Assembly (NCBI RefSeq): GCF_001425305.1
Contig: NZ_LMEE01000001.1
Span: 849 to 64,848 of the forward strand
DNA length: 64,000 bases
Origin: Phenylobacterium sp. Root1290
GTDB lineage: Bacteria; Pseudomonadota; Alphaproteobacteria; Caulobacterales; Caulobacteraceae
Reading direction: 5' to 3'
A program made the position numbers and the translations under genes. Below the pieces are notes generated by a model. That model had not been told where the DNA came from and did no database searches. It saw nothing but the letters and a program-made list of their open reading frames with translations. This document shows, piece after piece, positions 42,570 through 50,796 of this stretch (position 1 is the stretch's first letter; every line of letters begins with the position of its first letter).

Positions 42570-44141
42570 TCAGCCGGGTTGTTCGATCGGTTGCGGCGAA
42601 GCGGCAGGATCCAGTTCGCCGGCGGCGCGCCGATCTCCCTCAATCAGCCGTCCCGCTGCATCACGGTAGCCGAAGACATCGCCGTCGAGCCGCACCGCTG
42701 GCATCGCGGATTCCTCCGCCACGTAGTCCAGACTTTGCCAGTCTGCACGGGGGCCGCGCTTCGGCATAAGGTGCAGACCCCGCAGAATGTAGCCGGCGTT
42801 GAAGACGTCTTTGTCCATGCCCGACTTGTGATCCTCACCTTGGCTCTCCGGCGGCAGCTGCACCTCGACGCTCGCTGCACCGATGGCGCGCATGTGGTTG
42901 AGGAGTCGGCAGACAAAGTCGCTCACCAGGTGCACCCGAAGCGTCCAACTGGACACGCGGAAGTACCCCATCGTCCGAGCCATGTTCGGGATGCCGCTGT
43001 GCAGGATGCTCCGGTAGCTCACGCTGTCGGCGAAGTTCAGCGGCTCGCCGTCGATTTTCAGGACGGTGTCCCCGAGCGCCGACATTTCGAAGCCCGTGGC
43101 CGTGACGATGATGTCGGCGTCCAGTTCGCCGCCGGAGGCCAGCCGCAGCCCGGTCGGGGTGAAGGACTCGATGTGATCGGTCACCACGCTCGCCTGGCCG
43201 GTTCGCAACGCCTTAAAAAGATCCCCGTTCGGCACCAGCGCCACGCGTTGCTGCCATGGCCGGTAGGTCGGGGTGAAGTGGGCCTCCACCTGGTCCGCTG
43301 GAAGGAAGGTTGCAACCGTCGCCAGCATGGCCGCCTTGGTGGCTTCGGGATTCTCCAGAGCATGCGTCAGCATGTTCTGCTGCTCGCGCACGATCTTCTT
43401 ACGCATGATGTCATGGATGATCGCCGGCTCGACCCCAAGGTCGCGCAAGGTGTCGGCAAGCGCATCGCGGTTCGGCGCGGGAGAGAAGTAGGTCGGCGAG
43501 CGCTGAAGCATTGTGACATGTTCGCACTCCGGTGCGAGCGCGGGCACAAGGGTGGCCGCGGTCGCGCCCGAGCCAATCACGACGACCCGCTTGCCGCTGA
43601 AGTCGAGATCTTCAGGCCAGGTCTGCGGATGAACGATGCGACCCTCAAATTGCTCCATCCCGGGCCAGCCGGGCGTGTAGCCCGCCCCATGCCGGTAGTA
43701 GCCCTGGCACGACCACAGGAACCCGCAGGTAATCGAGAACGGCTTCTGATCAGCGCCGCGCACGCCTTCGACCCGCCACTGCTGCTTGTCGCTCTGCCAA
43801 TCGGCAGAGATCACGCGGCAGCGGTAGTGGAAATGTGACCCGAGAGCGTTCTCTTCGATGGCCTCTCCCAGGTACTGGAGTATCTCGTCACGCGATGCGA
43901 TCGGCCGGCCATGCCAGGGTTTGAAGCGAAAGCCGTAGGTAAAGAGGTCGCTGTCGGACCGCACGCCGGGATAGCGATGCGCCAGCCAGGTGCCGCCGAA
44001 ACTCTCAAACGCCTCGAGAACGGCGAAGGACCGATCACGACATTGCTGAGTCAGTTCGTAGGCGGCGCCGATCCCGGATATTCCGGCGCCGAGGATGAGG
44101 ACGTCGACGTGGTGAGGCAGCTCGACTTCTTTGGAAGACAT
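42570..44141 (-). CDS. Baeyer-Villiger-type flavin monooxygenase
   Basis: This 523-residue protein has the first FAD site GAGISG (18-23), the Baeyer-Villiger fingerprint FEGRIVHPQTWP (F-x-G-x3-H-x3-W-P) and the second nucleotide site VVIGSGATAA for NADPH. It inserts oxygen next to ketone carbonyls, giving esters or lactones, or oxidises nitrogen or sulfur. ATG 44141 is preferred to GTG 44147. It is the last gene of the operon that starts with the NtaA-type monooxygenase, under operator copy C. Confidence 0.88.
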   Translation of the reverse strand: MSSKEVELPHHVDVLILGAGISGIGAAYELTQQCRDRSFAVLEAFESFGGTWLAHRYPGVRSDSDLFTYGFRFKPWHGRPIASRDEILQYLGEAIEENALGSHFHYRCRVISADWQSDKQQWRVEGVRGADQKPFSITCGFLWSCQGYYRHGAGYTPGWPGMEQFEGRIVHPQTWPEDLDFSGKRVVVIGSGATAATLVPALAPECEHVTMLQRSPTYFSPAPNRDALADTLRDLGVEPAIIHDIMRKKIVREQQNMLTHALENPEATKAAMLATVATFLPADQVEAHFTPTYRPWQQRVALVPNGDLFKALRTGQASVVTDHIESFTPTGLRLASGGELDADIIVTATGFEMSALGDTVLKIDGEPLNFADSVSYRSILHSGIPNMARTMGYFRVSSWTLRVHLVSDFVCRLLNHMRAIGAASVEVQLPPESQGEDHKSGMDKDVFNAGYILRGLHLMPKRGPRADWQSLDYVAEESAMPAVRLDGDVFGYRDAAGRLIEGDRRAAGELDPAASPQPIEQPG

Positions 44142-44208
44142 GTTCACGAATGCAGCCTTCTATTTCTGGAGGGCTTGCCCCCTCTGGAGTTGGGAATAGG
44201 CGCCATCT

Positions 44209-45504
44209 TCACCGCCGGCCGCCGGCCAGTCGGATCGCATCGGGCGTGGCGCGAAGGCGGGCCATGGCCAGGCAGCCGAACAAGGGTCCGAGCGCCAGCA
44301 TGGTGAACGCGGCAGGCCAGCTGAGGGCCTGAGCCACCGGCGCCACCAGTTGGATGCTCACCAATGTCAGCAGGAAACCGGCGCAGGTCTGCAGGGTCAG
44401 CATGGTGCCGATTGAATCGGGCTCGCTGAGTTCTGCGATGCTGGCGGAGAATTGGGCGGAATCCGCGATGATCGTCACGCCCCAGATCACTGCAACAAGG
44501 CTCACGAGCCAGGGCGGCGCATCCAGCAGCCAACCGATCAGCGCGGCGCACGCCCCGCTCGCCGCCATCGCAGCGATCGTGACCGTGGTTCGTCCCCACC
44601 GATCGGCGAACACCCCGCCAAGCCAGGCGCCGAGGGCGCCCGCGGCGATCGCGCCAAAGGTGACGATCTCCGCCAGCGTATGGTGGTCGGCTACGCCGGA
44701 CCTTCTAAAGCTCTCAGCGAGAAACACGGCGAGCCATGTCCACATCGCGTAGAGCTCCCACATGTGTCCCAGGTAACCAAGATTGGTGAGCCTCAACGGG
44801 CGGCTCCTCCACGCCTGGGCCATGCGGCCAGGCTGAAGTCGCACGGTGCGAGGAGCGTTGGGGCCTACGCCAGCTAGGAGAATGGCCAACCCGCCGAAGA
44901 CCGCAAAGCCGGCCGCAGCGAGATAGATCACGCGCCAGTCCAGGTGAGCGAAGGCCGCCAGGGCGTGCGGGCTTGCAGACCCCAGCGTAAGCGCGCCGAC
45001 GAGCAGGCCCACCAGCAGCCCCAGATCCCCGGAGGCCCACGTGGCGGCCAGGCGCATGCCGATGGGATAGACACCTGCGAGCGCCACACCGGTCAGGAAC
45101 CGCAACCCGAGGATCCCCGCCCCTGCCGGCGGCAGCGCCGCCAGAGTCAGCGAGGCGACTCCGGCAGCGATCGCGGAGATCATGAAGATACGTCGCGGAT
45201 CAAAGCGGTCCGGGACGCCGAGGAACGCGCTTGCAAGCGTGCCCAGCACGAAGCCGGCCTGCACCGCGCTGGTGAGCAGCGCGGATTCGAAGCCAGATAG
45301 AGGTGCGCTTCTGGCGAGCGCGGAGGCCGCAGCCGCCGAGGCGAACCAAACGGCCATAGCCGCGACCTGCGCAATGAGGATGACCGCGATAGACGGCCAC
45401 TTCCCAGATAGTCCTCCGCCCCAACCGGAAGGGGACGGCGCCGGCTCAACCGGCGCCGCTGCGGAACCTAGAGCAGTTCCGTGATTCAAATCAGCCTCCC
45501 GCAT
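44209..45504 (-). CDS. MFS transporter
   Basis: This protein of about 431 residues has 12 membrane segments and an MFS signature loop (FADRWGRTTVTI, GVPDRFDPRRIF). It begins 18 bases after the flavin monooxygenase stop, so it is in the same operon. It may import the substrate or export a by-product. The start is uncertain: ATG 45504, or a TTG at about 45489 that follows GGGAGGCTGAT. Confidence 0.83.
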   Translation of the reverse strand: MREADLNHGTALGSAAAPVEPAPSPSGWGGGLSGKWPSIAVILIAQVAAMAVWFASAAAASALARSAPLSGFESALLTSAVQAGFVLGTLASAFLGVPDRFDPRRIFMISAIAAGVASLTLAALPPAGAGILGLRFLTGVALAGVYPIGMRLAATWASGDLGLLVGLLVGALTLGSASPHALAAFAHLDWRVIYLAAAGFAVFGGLAILLAGVGPNAPRTVRLQPGRMAQAWRSRPLRLTNLGYLGHMWELYAMWTWLAVFLAESFRRSGVADHHTLAEIVTFGAIAAGALGAWLGGVFADRWGRTTVTIAAMAASGACAALIGWLLDAPPWLVSLVAVIWGVTIIADSAQFSASIAELSEPDSIGTMLTLQTCAGFLLTLVSIQLVAPVAQALSWPAAFTMLALGPLFGCLAMARLRATPDAIRLAGGRR

Positions 45505-45522
45505 CACGCCGCCGGCGTTGGC

Positions 45523-46905
45523 CTAGGCGTCCGCTTTGACCGCGACGCCCTTGCGCAGGCGCGCCGCCGGGTGGTTGTTTTCCAGGCGCGGACCGCGCTT
45601 GAACAGCTTCTCGCGGTAGGTGCCCTTGGCGTAATCCTTCTTGAACAGGCCGCGATGCTGCAGCTCTGGCACGAGGTGATCGACGATGTCCGCGAAGGTC
45701 TCCGGCATCAGGGCGTAGGCCAAATTGAAGCCATCAAGATCACACTCGGTCGCCCAGGACTCCAGCTCGTCCGCGATCGTCTTGGCGCTACCGACAAGCA
45801 CCGGGCCACCACCGCCGAGGGCGACGCTATTGGCGACGCTATCGAGATTTTGATGCTCGGAAGCCCCGCCCTTGGTGAACGCCGCGGCAGCAGTTTGAAT
45901 GCTGTTGCTGCCGGCGGCGCTTGCTCCGACCAGTTCGGGCTTCGAAAAGTCGATGCCAGTCCACCCGGCCAGAAGGGCCAGGGCGCCCGACGCGCTCACG
46001 TACTGCCTGTAGTCCTCCGCCTTCGCCTGGGCCTCCTCATCGGTAGCCGCGGTGATGACGGTGATCAGGGAGAAAATCTTGATATCAGAGGCAGCACGAC
46101 CGGCCTCCACCGCGAGCGCGCGTAGATTGGCGACCGTAGCGGCCAGCTTGCTCTTGTTATGGCCCACCACGAACACGCACTCGGCGTGCCGCGCGGCGAA
46201 GGCGGTCCCCTTCGAGGAGGTGCCCGCCTGATACAGCACGGGGGTGCGTTGAGGCGAGGGCTCGCACAGATGCACTGCGTTCACCCGGAAGTACTCGCCG
46301 TCGTGGCTCACGCGATGAACCTTCGCGGGGTCAGTGAAGACGCCAGCTTCCCGATCCTTGCGAACCGCGTCGTCCTCCCAGCTTCCCTCCCAGAAGTCGT
46401 ACTGGATCGTTACGAACTCTTCGGCGATGTCGTAGCGGATGTCATGGGCGACCTGCTTGCCCTGACCGGCGCCCTTGGCGCCGCTGTCGAGATAGCCGGT
46501 AACGACGTTCCAGCCGATCCGGCCATTGGTCATGTGGTCCAGGGTCGACATCCGCCGCGCGAACGGCAGCGGCGCCTCATGGGAGAGGTTGACCGTAACG
46601 GCGAAGGCTAGGTTTTCGGTGGCCTGGGCCATCGGAGGGATAATCAGAAGGGGATCGTTCGTCGGCACCTGAACCGCTTCGCGCAGCGCGGTGTCCGGAC
46701 TTCCGCCATAGACGTCGTACACCCCGACGACATCGGCCAGGAAAAGGCCGTCAAATTTGCCCCGCTCCAGCAGACGCGCAAGCTCAACCCAGTGATCCGT
46801 GTACTTGTAGTCCGCCGACTTATCGCGCGGGTGGCGCCACATGCCCTGCGACTGGTGTCCGACGCAGTTCATGGCGAAGGCGTTGAGTAGGATTTCGCGT
46901 GCCAT
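45523..46905 (-). CDS. NtaA/SnaA/DszA-family FMN-dependent monooxygenase
   Basis: This 460-residue protein is a bacterial-luciferase-fold two-component monooxygenase with NCVGHQSQGMWRHPRD at the start, ARLLERGKFDGLFLADVVGVYD, and MTNGRIGWNVVTGYLDSGAK, all typical of the nitrilotriacetate/dibenzothiophene-sulfone group. It needs reduced FMN from a separate reductase, probably that at 39681-40310. ATG 46905 follows GGGAGGAACCC. Operator copy C lies 39 bases upstream and the gene heads the operon with MFS and BVMO genes. Confidence 0.9.
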   Translation of the reverse strand: MAREILLNAFAMNCVGHQSQGMWRHPRDKSADYKYTDHWVELARLLERGKFDGLFLADVVGVYDVYGGSPDTALREAVQVPTNDPLLIIPPMAQATENLAFAVTVNLSHEAPLPFARRMSTLDHMTNGRIGWNVVTGYLDSGAKGAGQGKQVAHDIRYDIAEEFVTIQYDFWEGSWEDDAVRKDREAGVFTDPAKVHRVSHDGEYFRVNAVHLCEPSPQRTPVLYQAGTSSKGTAFAARHAECVFVVGHNKSKLAATVANLRALAVEAGRAASDIKIFSLITVITAATDEEAQAKAEDYRQYVSASGALALLAGWTGIDFSKPELVGASAAGSNSIQTAAAAFTKGGASEHQNLDSVANSVALGGGGPVLVGSAKTIADELESWATECDLDGFNLAYALMPETFADIVDHLVPELQHRGLFKKDYAKGTYREKLFKRGPRLENNHPAARLRKGVAVKADA

Positions 46906-46943
46906 GGGTTCCTCCCTATGTTGTGACAAACTTTATGCATCAT

Positions 46944-46969
46944 GTTCAATATTCGTCAATTGACCAAAG
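46944..46969. promoter_or_regulatory. Regulon operator, copy C
   Basis: On the minus strand this fits the reference operator at 23 of 26 positions, with TTTGGTCAATTGACGAATAT fully kept. It lies between the monooxygenase operon and the divergent TetR gene at 47108, so it could control both. Confidence 0.65.
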
Positions 46970-47107
46970 TGTGTGCGAGGGCGCATTTTTCAGGGCGCGA
47001 GAAGGCGCGCGCCGTTCGAGCGTCCAGGTCACCTGACGAAGCGGCCAGAAACAGCTAGGACTTGTGGGCTAAGCTCGGGACCTAGCAGGCAAAGGACAGC
47101 AGAACAG

Positions 47108-47965
47108 ATGATCGGCGCAGACCGCCTTCGCACGCGCACGGGTTCGGGCACCTACCAAACCGGTCGCGAGCGCGTCGTCCAAATCCTCGAGACCGCGCTC
47201 GAGATCATCATCGAGGATGGCTACCAGGCGCTGACGCTTCGGGAAGTGGCGCGCCGGTGCAAAATTCAGATCGGAGCGGTCAGCTACTACTACAAGAGCC
47301 GCTCCGACCTCCTCCAGGACGTGATCAACATGGTGCTGGTCCCGTACGCGGAAAACATCAGCTCCATCGTCCGCGAACCGGACCTGTCGGCGGAGCAGAA
47401 GCTCGAGCGGTTTATCCGCCTCCTTCTGGACGACATCCAGACAAAGCGGACGACCCGCCTCTTCCCCCACCTTTGGGTGCTCGCCAACCACGACCCCTTC
47501 GTCGCAAAGGCCGTGGACTGCATTTACATTCTGGAGCGGCGAACGCTTTCGCGGTTGATCGCTGAGATAAATCCATCGCTTGCAAAGCAGGAGCGAGAGG
47601 CCCTGGCGGTCTATGCTTCGGCAAGCGTGGCAGGCTCGACGATGTTCGTCGGCTTCGAGAGGCCTTGGGCCGGCGAACTTCCCCTCTATAGCGCCATCGC
47701 CTGTCATGCCCTGGTCGACCTGGTAAAGTCAGTCACACCGGAAAAGCTAAAAGCCTATGGGTGGCGGCACGAAGACCTGAATCCCAAGTGGAAGACACCA
47801 ACCCTGCTCAGCGATGAGGAGTTCGCGGCGCTGCTGGCAAGAGCCGACTCCGATGACGCCCTGGCCCTGGCCGATCTAGAACGCGACGTCGCTAGGCCGG
47901 AGGAGAGCGGCAAGGCGGAAAAGCCCCGCGGGCGACGCCCCCGATCGAACACGTCAAAGATCTAG
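47108..47965 (+). CDS. TetR/AcrR-family regulator (paralogue 1, candidate regulon regulator)
   Basis: This 285-residue protein has the TetR helix-turn-helix LTLREVARRCKIQIGAVSYYY (about residues 43-63), a helical effector domain with LLDDIQTKRTTRLFPHLW, and a charged tail of about 60 residues absent from most TetR proteins. It shares clear sequence with the regulator at 49995 (FLDDIKTRKTTMVFPELW). It is divergent from the monooxygenase operon with operator copy C between them. It is a likely binder of the six shared operator copies. Confidence 0.88.
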   Translation: MIGADRLRTRTGSGTYQTGRERVVQILETALEIIIEDGYQALTLREVARRCKIQIGAVSYYYKSRSDLLQDVINMVLVPYAENISSIVREPDLSAEQKLERFIRLLLDDIQTKRTTRLFPHLWVLANHDPFVAKAVDCIYILERRTLSRLIAEINPSLAKQEREALAVYASASVAGSTMFVGFERPWAGELPLYSAIACHALVDLVKSVTPEKLKAYGWRHEDLNPKWKTPTLLSDEEFAALLARADSDDALALADLERDVARPEESGKAEKPRGRRPRSNTSKI

Positions 47966-47999
47966 CCCACCGGAGGGACCCAGCGAGGCGGTCGGCGTA

Positions 48000-48455
48000 T
48001 CAGCGCATCAATGGAACCGTGAACGTGGCCGCCGTTCCCTCCAGGCAAATGTCCCCCGCCTCGTTCAGGATCGCCGTCTTCAACGTGCAGACCGGCTTGT
48101 CATCGCGCACGGTGAGAACCTCCACACGCGCCGTGATCGTTTCATCTACGCCTACGGCCTTCAGGAACTTCCAATCACACGAAAGAAAAACTGTTCCGGG
48201 GCCCGGCAGAACTTCGGCCACACAGGCATTCAGCAGCCCGGAGGTCACGCCGCCCTGCACGATGAGTTTCCCGAACACAGTGCTTTCGGCCAGGGCCCTA
48301 TCGTAGTGCAGCGGGTTGTGGTCGCCTGTTATCCCGCTGAAGGCCTCGATATCGCCCATTCGAGTGGTCCGTGCCCGCTCGGCGACCTGCCCCACCCCCG
48401 GCTTACCCCGTACAGTTCCAGCCCACCCATCGGATTGGTCTGATGTGTTGGTCAT
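48000..48455 (-). CDS. MaoC-like (R)-specific enoyl-CoA hydratase
   Basis: This 151-residue hot-dog-fold protein has the catalytic stretch FSGITGDHNPLHYD and the following FGKLIVQGGVTSGL of MaoC/PhaJ-type hydratases (Asp-His dyad). It hydrates enoyl-CoA to the R-hydroxy form. ATG 48455 follows GAGGGCTTC; the upstream extension is rejected as it runs into the deacetylase gene. It sits 73 bases behind that gene in one orientation, probably in one operon. Confidence 0.85.
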   Translation of the reverse strand: MTNTSDQSDGWAGTVRGKPGVGQVAERARTTRMGDIEAFSGITGDHNPLHYDRALAESTVFGKLIVQGGVTSGLLNACVAEVLPGPGTVFLSCDWKFLKAVGVDETITARVEVLTVRDDKPVCTLKTAILNEAGDICLEGTAATFTVPLMR

Positions 48456-48528
48456 GAAGCCCTCGCAGACAGTGTTGGACCCGTGGGCCGGGCTGGCCGA
48501 TGTGAACAGTTCTGGCCCCGGTGGCTCA

Positions 48529-49647
48529 TCACGCGGGAAGCGGAACCCGAGCGACATTCGCCGCCGCCGCGTCGATGGCCTCGATCTGATGCGGCAACAG
48601 CTCCTGCCCGCCGAGCGCCTTGTGGTATTCAAGGTGCGGGTCCGACGTCCCGGTCTCAACGCCCGACAGTTCCTCGAGCACGGCCAAGCCGAAGTAAGGC
48701 ACCGTCCAGCGCGAGTATCCCCCTTCGTGAAGAAACACGATGCGGCCTCCGCACAGCTCATCAGCAGCCGCCATAAGCTTGCGGGTGAGTTGGCGGTACC
48801 CGTCGGAGTGCATCATCATCCGGCCCATGGGATCCATGGCGCCGGCGTCAAAGCCGCTTGGGACTATGATGAAGTCTGGACGATATGCCTGCAGTGCGGG
48901 GATGACGACACGGTCGTAGGCCGCGCAGTAGGCTTCGGCGCCGCAGCCCGCCGGTAGCGGAATGTTGAGGTTGGTGCCGAGAGCGGCCCCCTCGCCAATC
49001 TGGTCCACGAACCCGTCGTCGACGGGATATAGACGATCCTGATGGACAGAGATGGTAAGCGCGCGGGGCTCGTTGTAGAGCGCCGCCTGCGTCCCGTTGC
49101 CGTGATGCACATCCCAATCGACATAAGCGATCCGCTTCACGCCGTGGAAGTCGAGGAGATGACGCCCTGCGATCGCAGCGTTTGAGAAGATGCAAAATCC
49201 CATAGAGCGGTCGGGCCTGGAATGGTGCCCGGCCGGCCTCAGAAGCGCATAGGCGTTGTCGACCTCGCCGCTCATGACGGCATCCACGGCGGCGATCGCT
49301 CCGCCGGCGGCCAGGGAGGCGATCTCGAACGCCCCGCTGGGCACTGGGGCGTTGTCCCCCGGCTCGCCCCCCGTTGGAAGGCTCGACATGATCTTGATCT
49401 GATTGATGTGACCGTTTGTGTGGACACGCCCGATCTCAAGCCCGGTGGCGAGGCGGGCCGGAATGTCCACCAGCTTTTTGAGAAGCCCGGTTGCGTCGAT
49501 GAGATTGCGGAACCGCCGCACAACCTCTGGATCATAGACGTGGCGATCAGGCTGCATCGAGTCGACGCCCCCGCGCACGATGCCGCCGTAAGCCTGAAGT
49601 TCGAACCAGGCGAACTTCTCGTTCCAGACAAACCCCGTGCGCCTCAC
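48529..49647 (-). CDS. Histone-deacetylase-superfamily amidohydrolase (acetylpolyamine/class II type)
   Basis: This 372-residue protein is a metal-dependent deacetylase with the paired active-site histidines H141-H142 (RPAGHHSRPD), the zinc ligands D179 and H181 (YVDWDVHHGNGT) and D267 (PSGFDAGAMDP), plus HEGGYS with the transition-state tyrosine. Relatives remove acyl groups from polyamines or other amines, releasing free amines in the cytoplasm. The start is GTG 49647 with GGGAG upstream. Operator copy D lies 164 bases upstream. Confidence 0.87.
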   Translation of the reverse strand: MRRTGFVWNEKFAWFELQAYGGIVRGGVDSMQPDRHVYDPEVVRRFRNLIDATGLLKKLVDIPARLATGLEIGRVHTNGHINQIKIMSSLPTGGEPGDNAPVPSGAFEIASLAAGGAIAAVDAVMSGEVDNAYALLRPAGHHSRPDRSMGFCIFSNAAIAGRHLLDFHGVKRIAYVDWDVHHGNGTQAALYNEPRALTISVHQDRLYPVDDGFVDQIGEGAALGTNLNIPLPAGCGAEAYCAAYDRVVIPALQAYRPDFIIVPSGFDAGAMDPMGRMMMHSDGYRQLTRKLMAAADELCGGRIVFLHEGGYSRWTVPYFGLAVLEELSGVETGTSDPHLEYHKALGGQELLPHQIEAIDAAAANVARVPLPA

Positions 49648-49810
49648 CTCACATCACTCCCTTTGTCAGGCCTCGCCGCACTTCGCTTCGAGCGCCCTGG
49701 GAGGCCCGCCCGGCATTCACCTTCAGCGCCCAGCACCTAGATGCTCACGCGGCCGCATATTGCGGCCTGGCGATCCGACGACCTCGCTTTGCGCAAATTT
49801 ACAGCACACT

Positions 49811-49836
49811 GACCAATATTAGTCAATCGACCAAAA
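49811..49836. promoter_or_regulatory. Regulon operator, copy D
   Basis: On the minus strand this fits the reference operator at 24 of 26 positions: TTTTGGTC, GATTGAC, T, AATATTGGTC. It lies in the 347-base gap (49648-49994) upstream of the deacetylase/MaoC genes. I see no gene in that gap. Confidence 0.65.
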
Positions 49837-49994
49837 TTATCCAAAGCTGGGAACGTGGGGAGGAGCGTGAAGGTCGCCGATGATCGGGCGCGATTGGGCC
49901 GCCCGGCGCAGGACCTGGCAGGCGCGTGCGCACGCCTCGCCTCCTCGTCGCCTTCGGCTGCTCAGCGCAAGCGGCCAATTGGCCAGCCCACGAG

Positions 49995-50681
49995 TTAGGA
50001 GGGATCGCCTTGCAGGACGTCAGACTCTCGGATGTTTGAGATCAGATCCATGAACGCCTTCACGGTGATGGCTTCCATTTGATCCATCTGAGCATGAAAC
50101 GGCTTCTTGTATCCCGCAAATACAGTCAGGCCTTCGATTGACGCTTGGACCACGACTGACAGCTGATGGCGAAGAGTTGGAGATAGATCTGGCCTCAGCT
50201 CGGATATGAGATCGAAGAAGGTCACACGAGCGCTGTCGTACAGCGCATTGACGAGGTCGTAGACAAACTCATCATGATTTGAGAGCGACCATAGTTCGGG
50301 AAACACCATTGTCGTCTTCCTAGTTTTGATGTCATCCAGGAAGAAGTTACACAAATCCCGAAACCTCTGCGCCGGCCGGTCTTCATCGAGCGGCATCTTG
50401 TCTGTCACAACGGCCTGATAGCTTAGGCTGACCGCCTCAAACATTGACCTGACGAGGTCTTCTCTCGACGAAAAGTGATAGGTGACATTGCCTATCTTGA
50501 GCCCGCACTCCTTTGCGACCCGGCGCATGGTGATGGCGCGATAGCCTTCGTCCATGAGCAGGCGGAACGCGGCCGTGATGATCGTATCGCGCGTGTCTCG
50601 CCCATTGGCGTACCCCCCTTCCCGCGGCGGAAAAGTCAGGTCGCTGACCAGCGAATACCGGCGGCCTTCGGTCGCGGACAT
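49995..50681 (-). CDS. TetR/AcrR-family regulator (paralogue 2, candidate regulon regulator)
   Basis: This 228-residue protein has the TetR helix-turn-helix ITMRRVAKECGLKIGNVTYHF and an effector domain with FLDDIKTRKTTMVFPELW, closely like the regulator at 47108, but without the long charged tail. ATG 50681 follows GGAGGGACGCC. It is divergent from the amine dehydrogenase operon, with operator copy E between them, so it probably controls that operon and itself. Confidence 0.88.
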   Translation of the reverse strand: MSATEGRRYSLVSDLTFPPREGGYANGRDTRDTIITAAFRLLMDEGYRAITMRRVAKECGLKIGNVTYHFSSREDLVRSMFEAVSLSYQAVVTDKMPLDEDRPAQRFRDLCNFFLDDIKTRKTTMVFPELWSLSNHDEFVYDLVNALYDSARVTFFDLISELRPDLSPTLRHQLSVVVQASIEGLTVFAGYKKPFHAQMDQMEAITVKAFMDLISNIRESDVLQGDPS

Positions 50682-50720
50682 GGCGTCCCTCCTGTCAAAA
50701 GCGGGGCGGCGGTAGCCCAA

Positions 50721-50747
50721 TTTAGGACAGTTGACAACATTTGGGTC
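50721..50747. promoter_or_regulatory. Regulon operator, copy E
   Basis: TTTAGGACAGTTGACAACATTTGGGTC-like sequence split here as TTTAGGACAGTTGAC and AACATTTGGGTC; it fits the reference operator at 17 of 26 positions, better with a one-base gap. It sits between the divergent TetR gene (40 bases) and the amine dehydrogenase operon (50 bases). Confidence 0.45.
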
Positions 50748-50796
50748 CGAGGAGCACTCCGCGATCAACGTCACGAATTTGGCGATGAGGGGGACC

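Noticed and set aside
42564..43838. Plus-strand open frame of 424 codons
   Set aside because: Antisense shadow of the BVMO-type gene, which carries the FxGxxxHxxxWP fingerprint.
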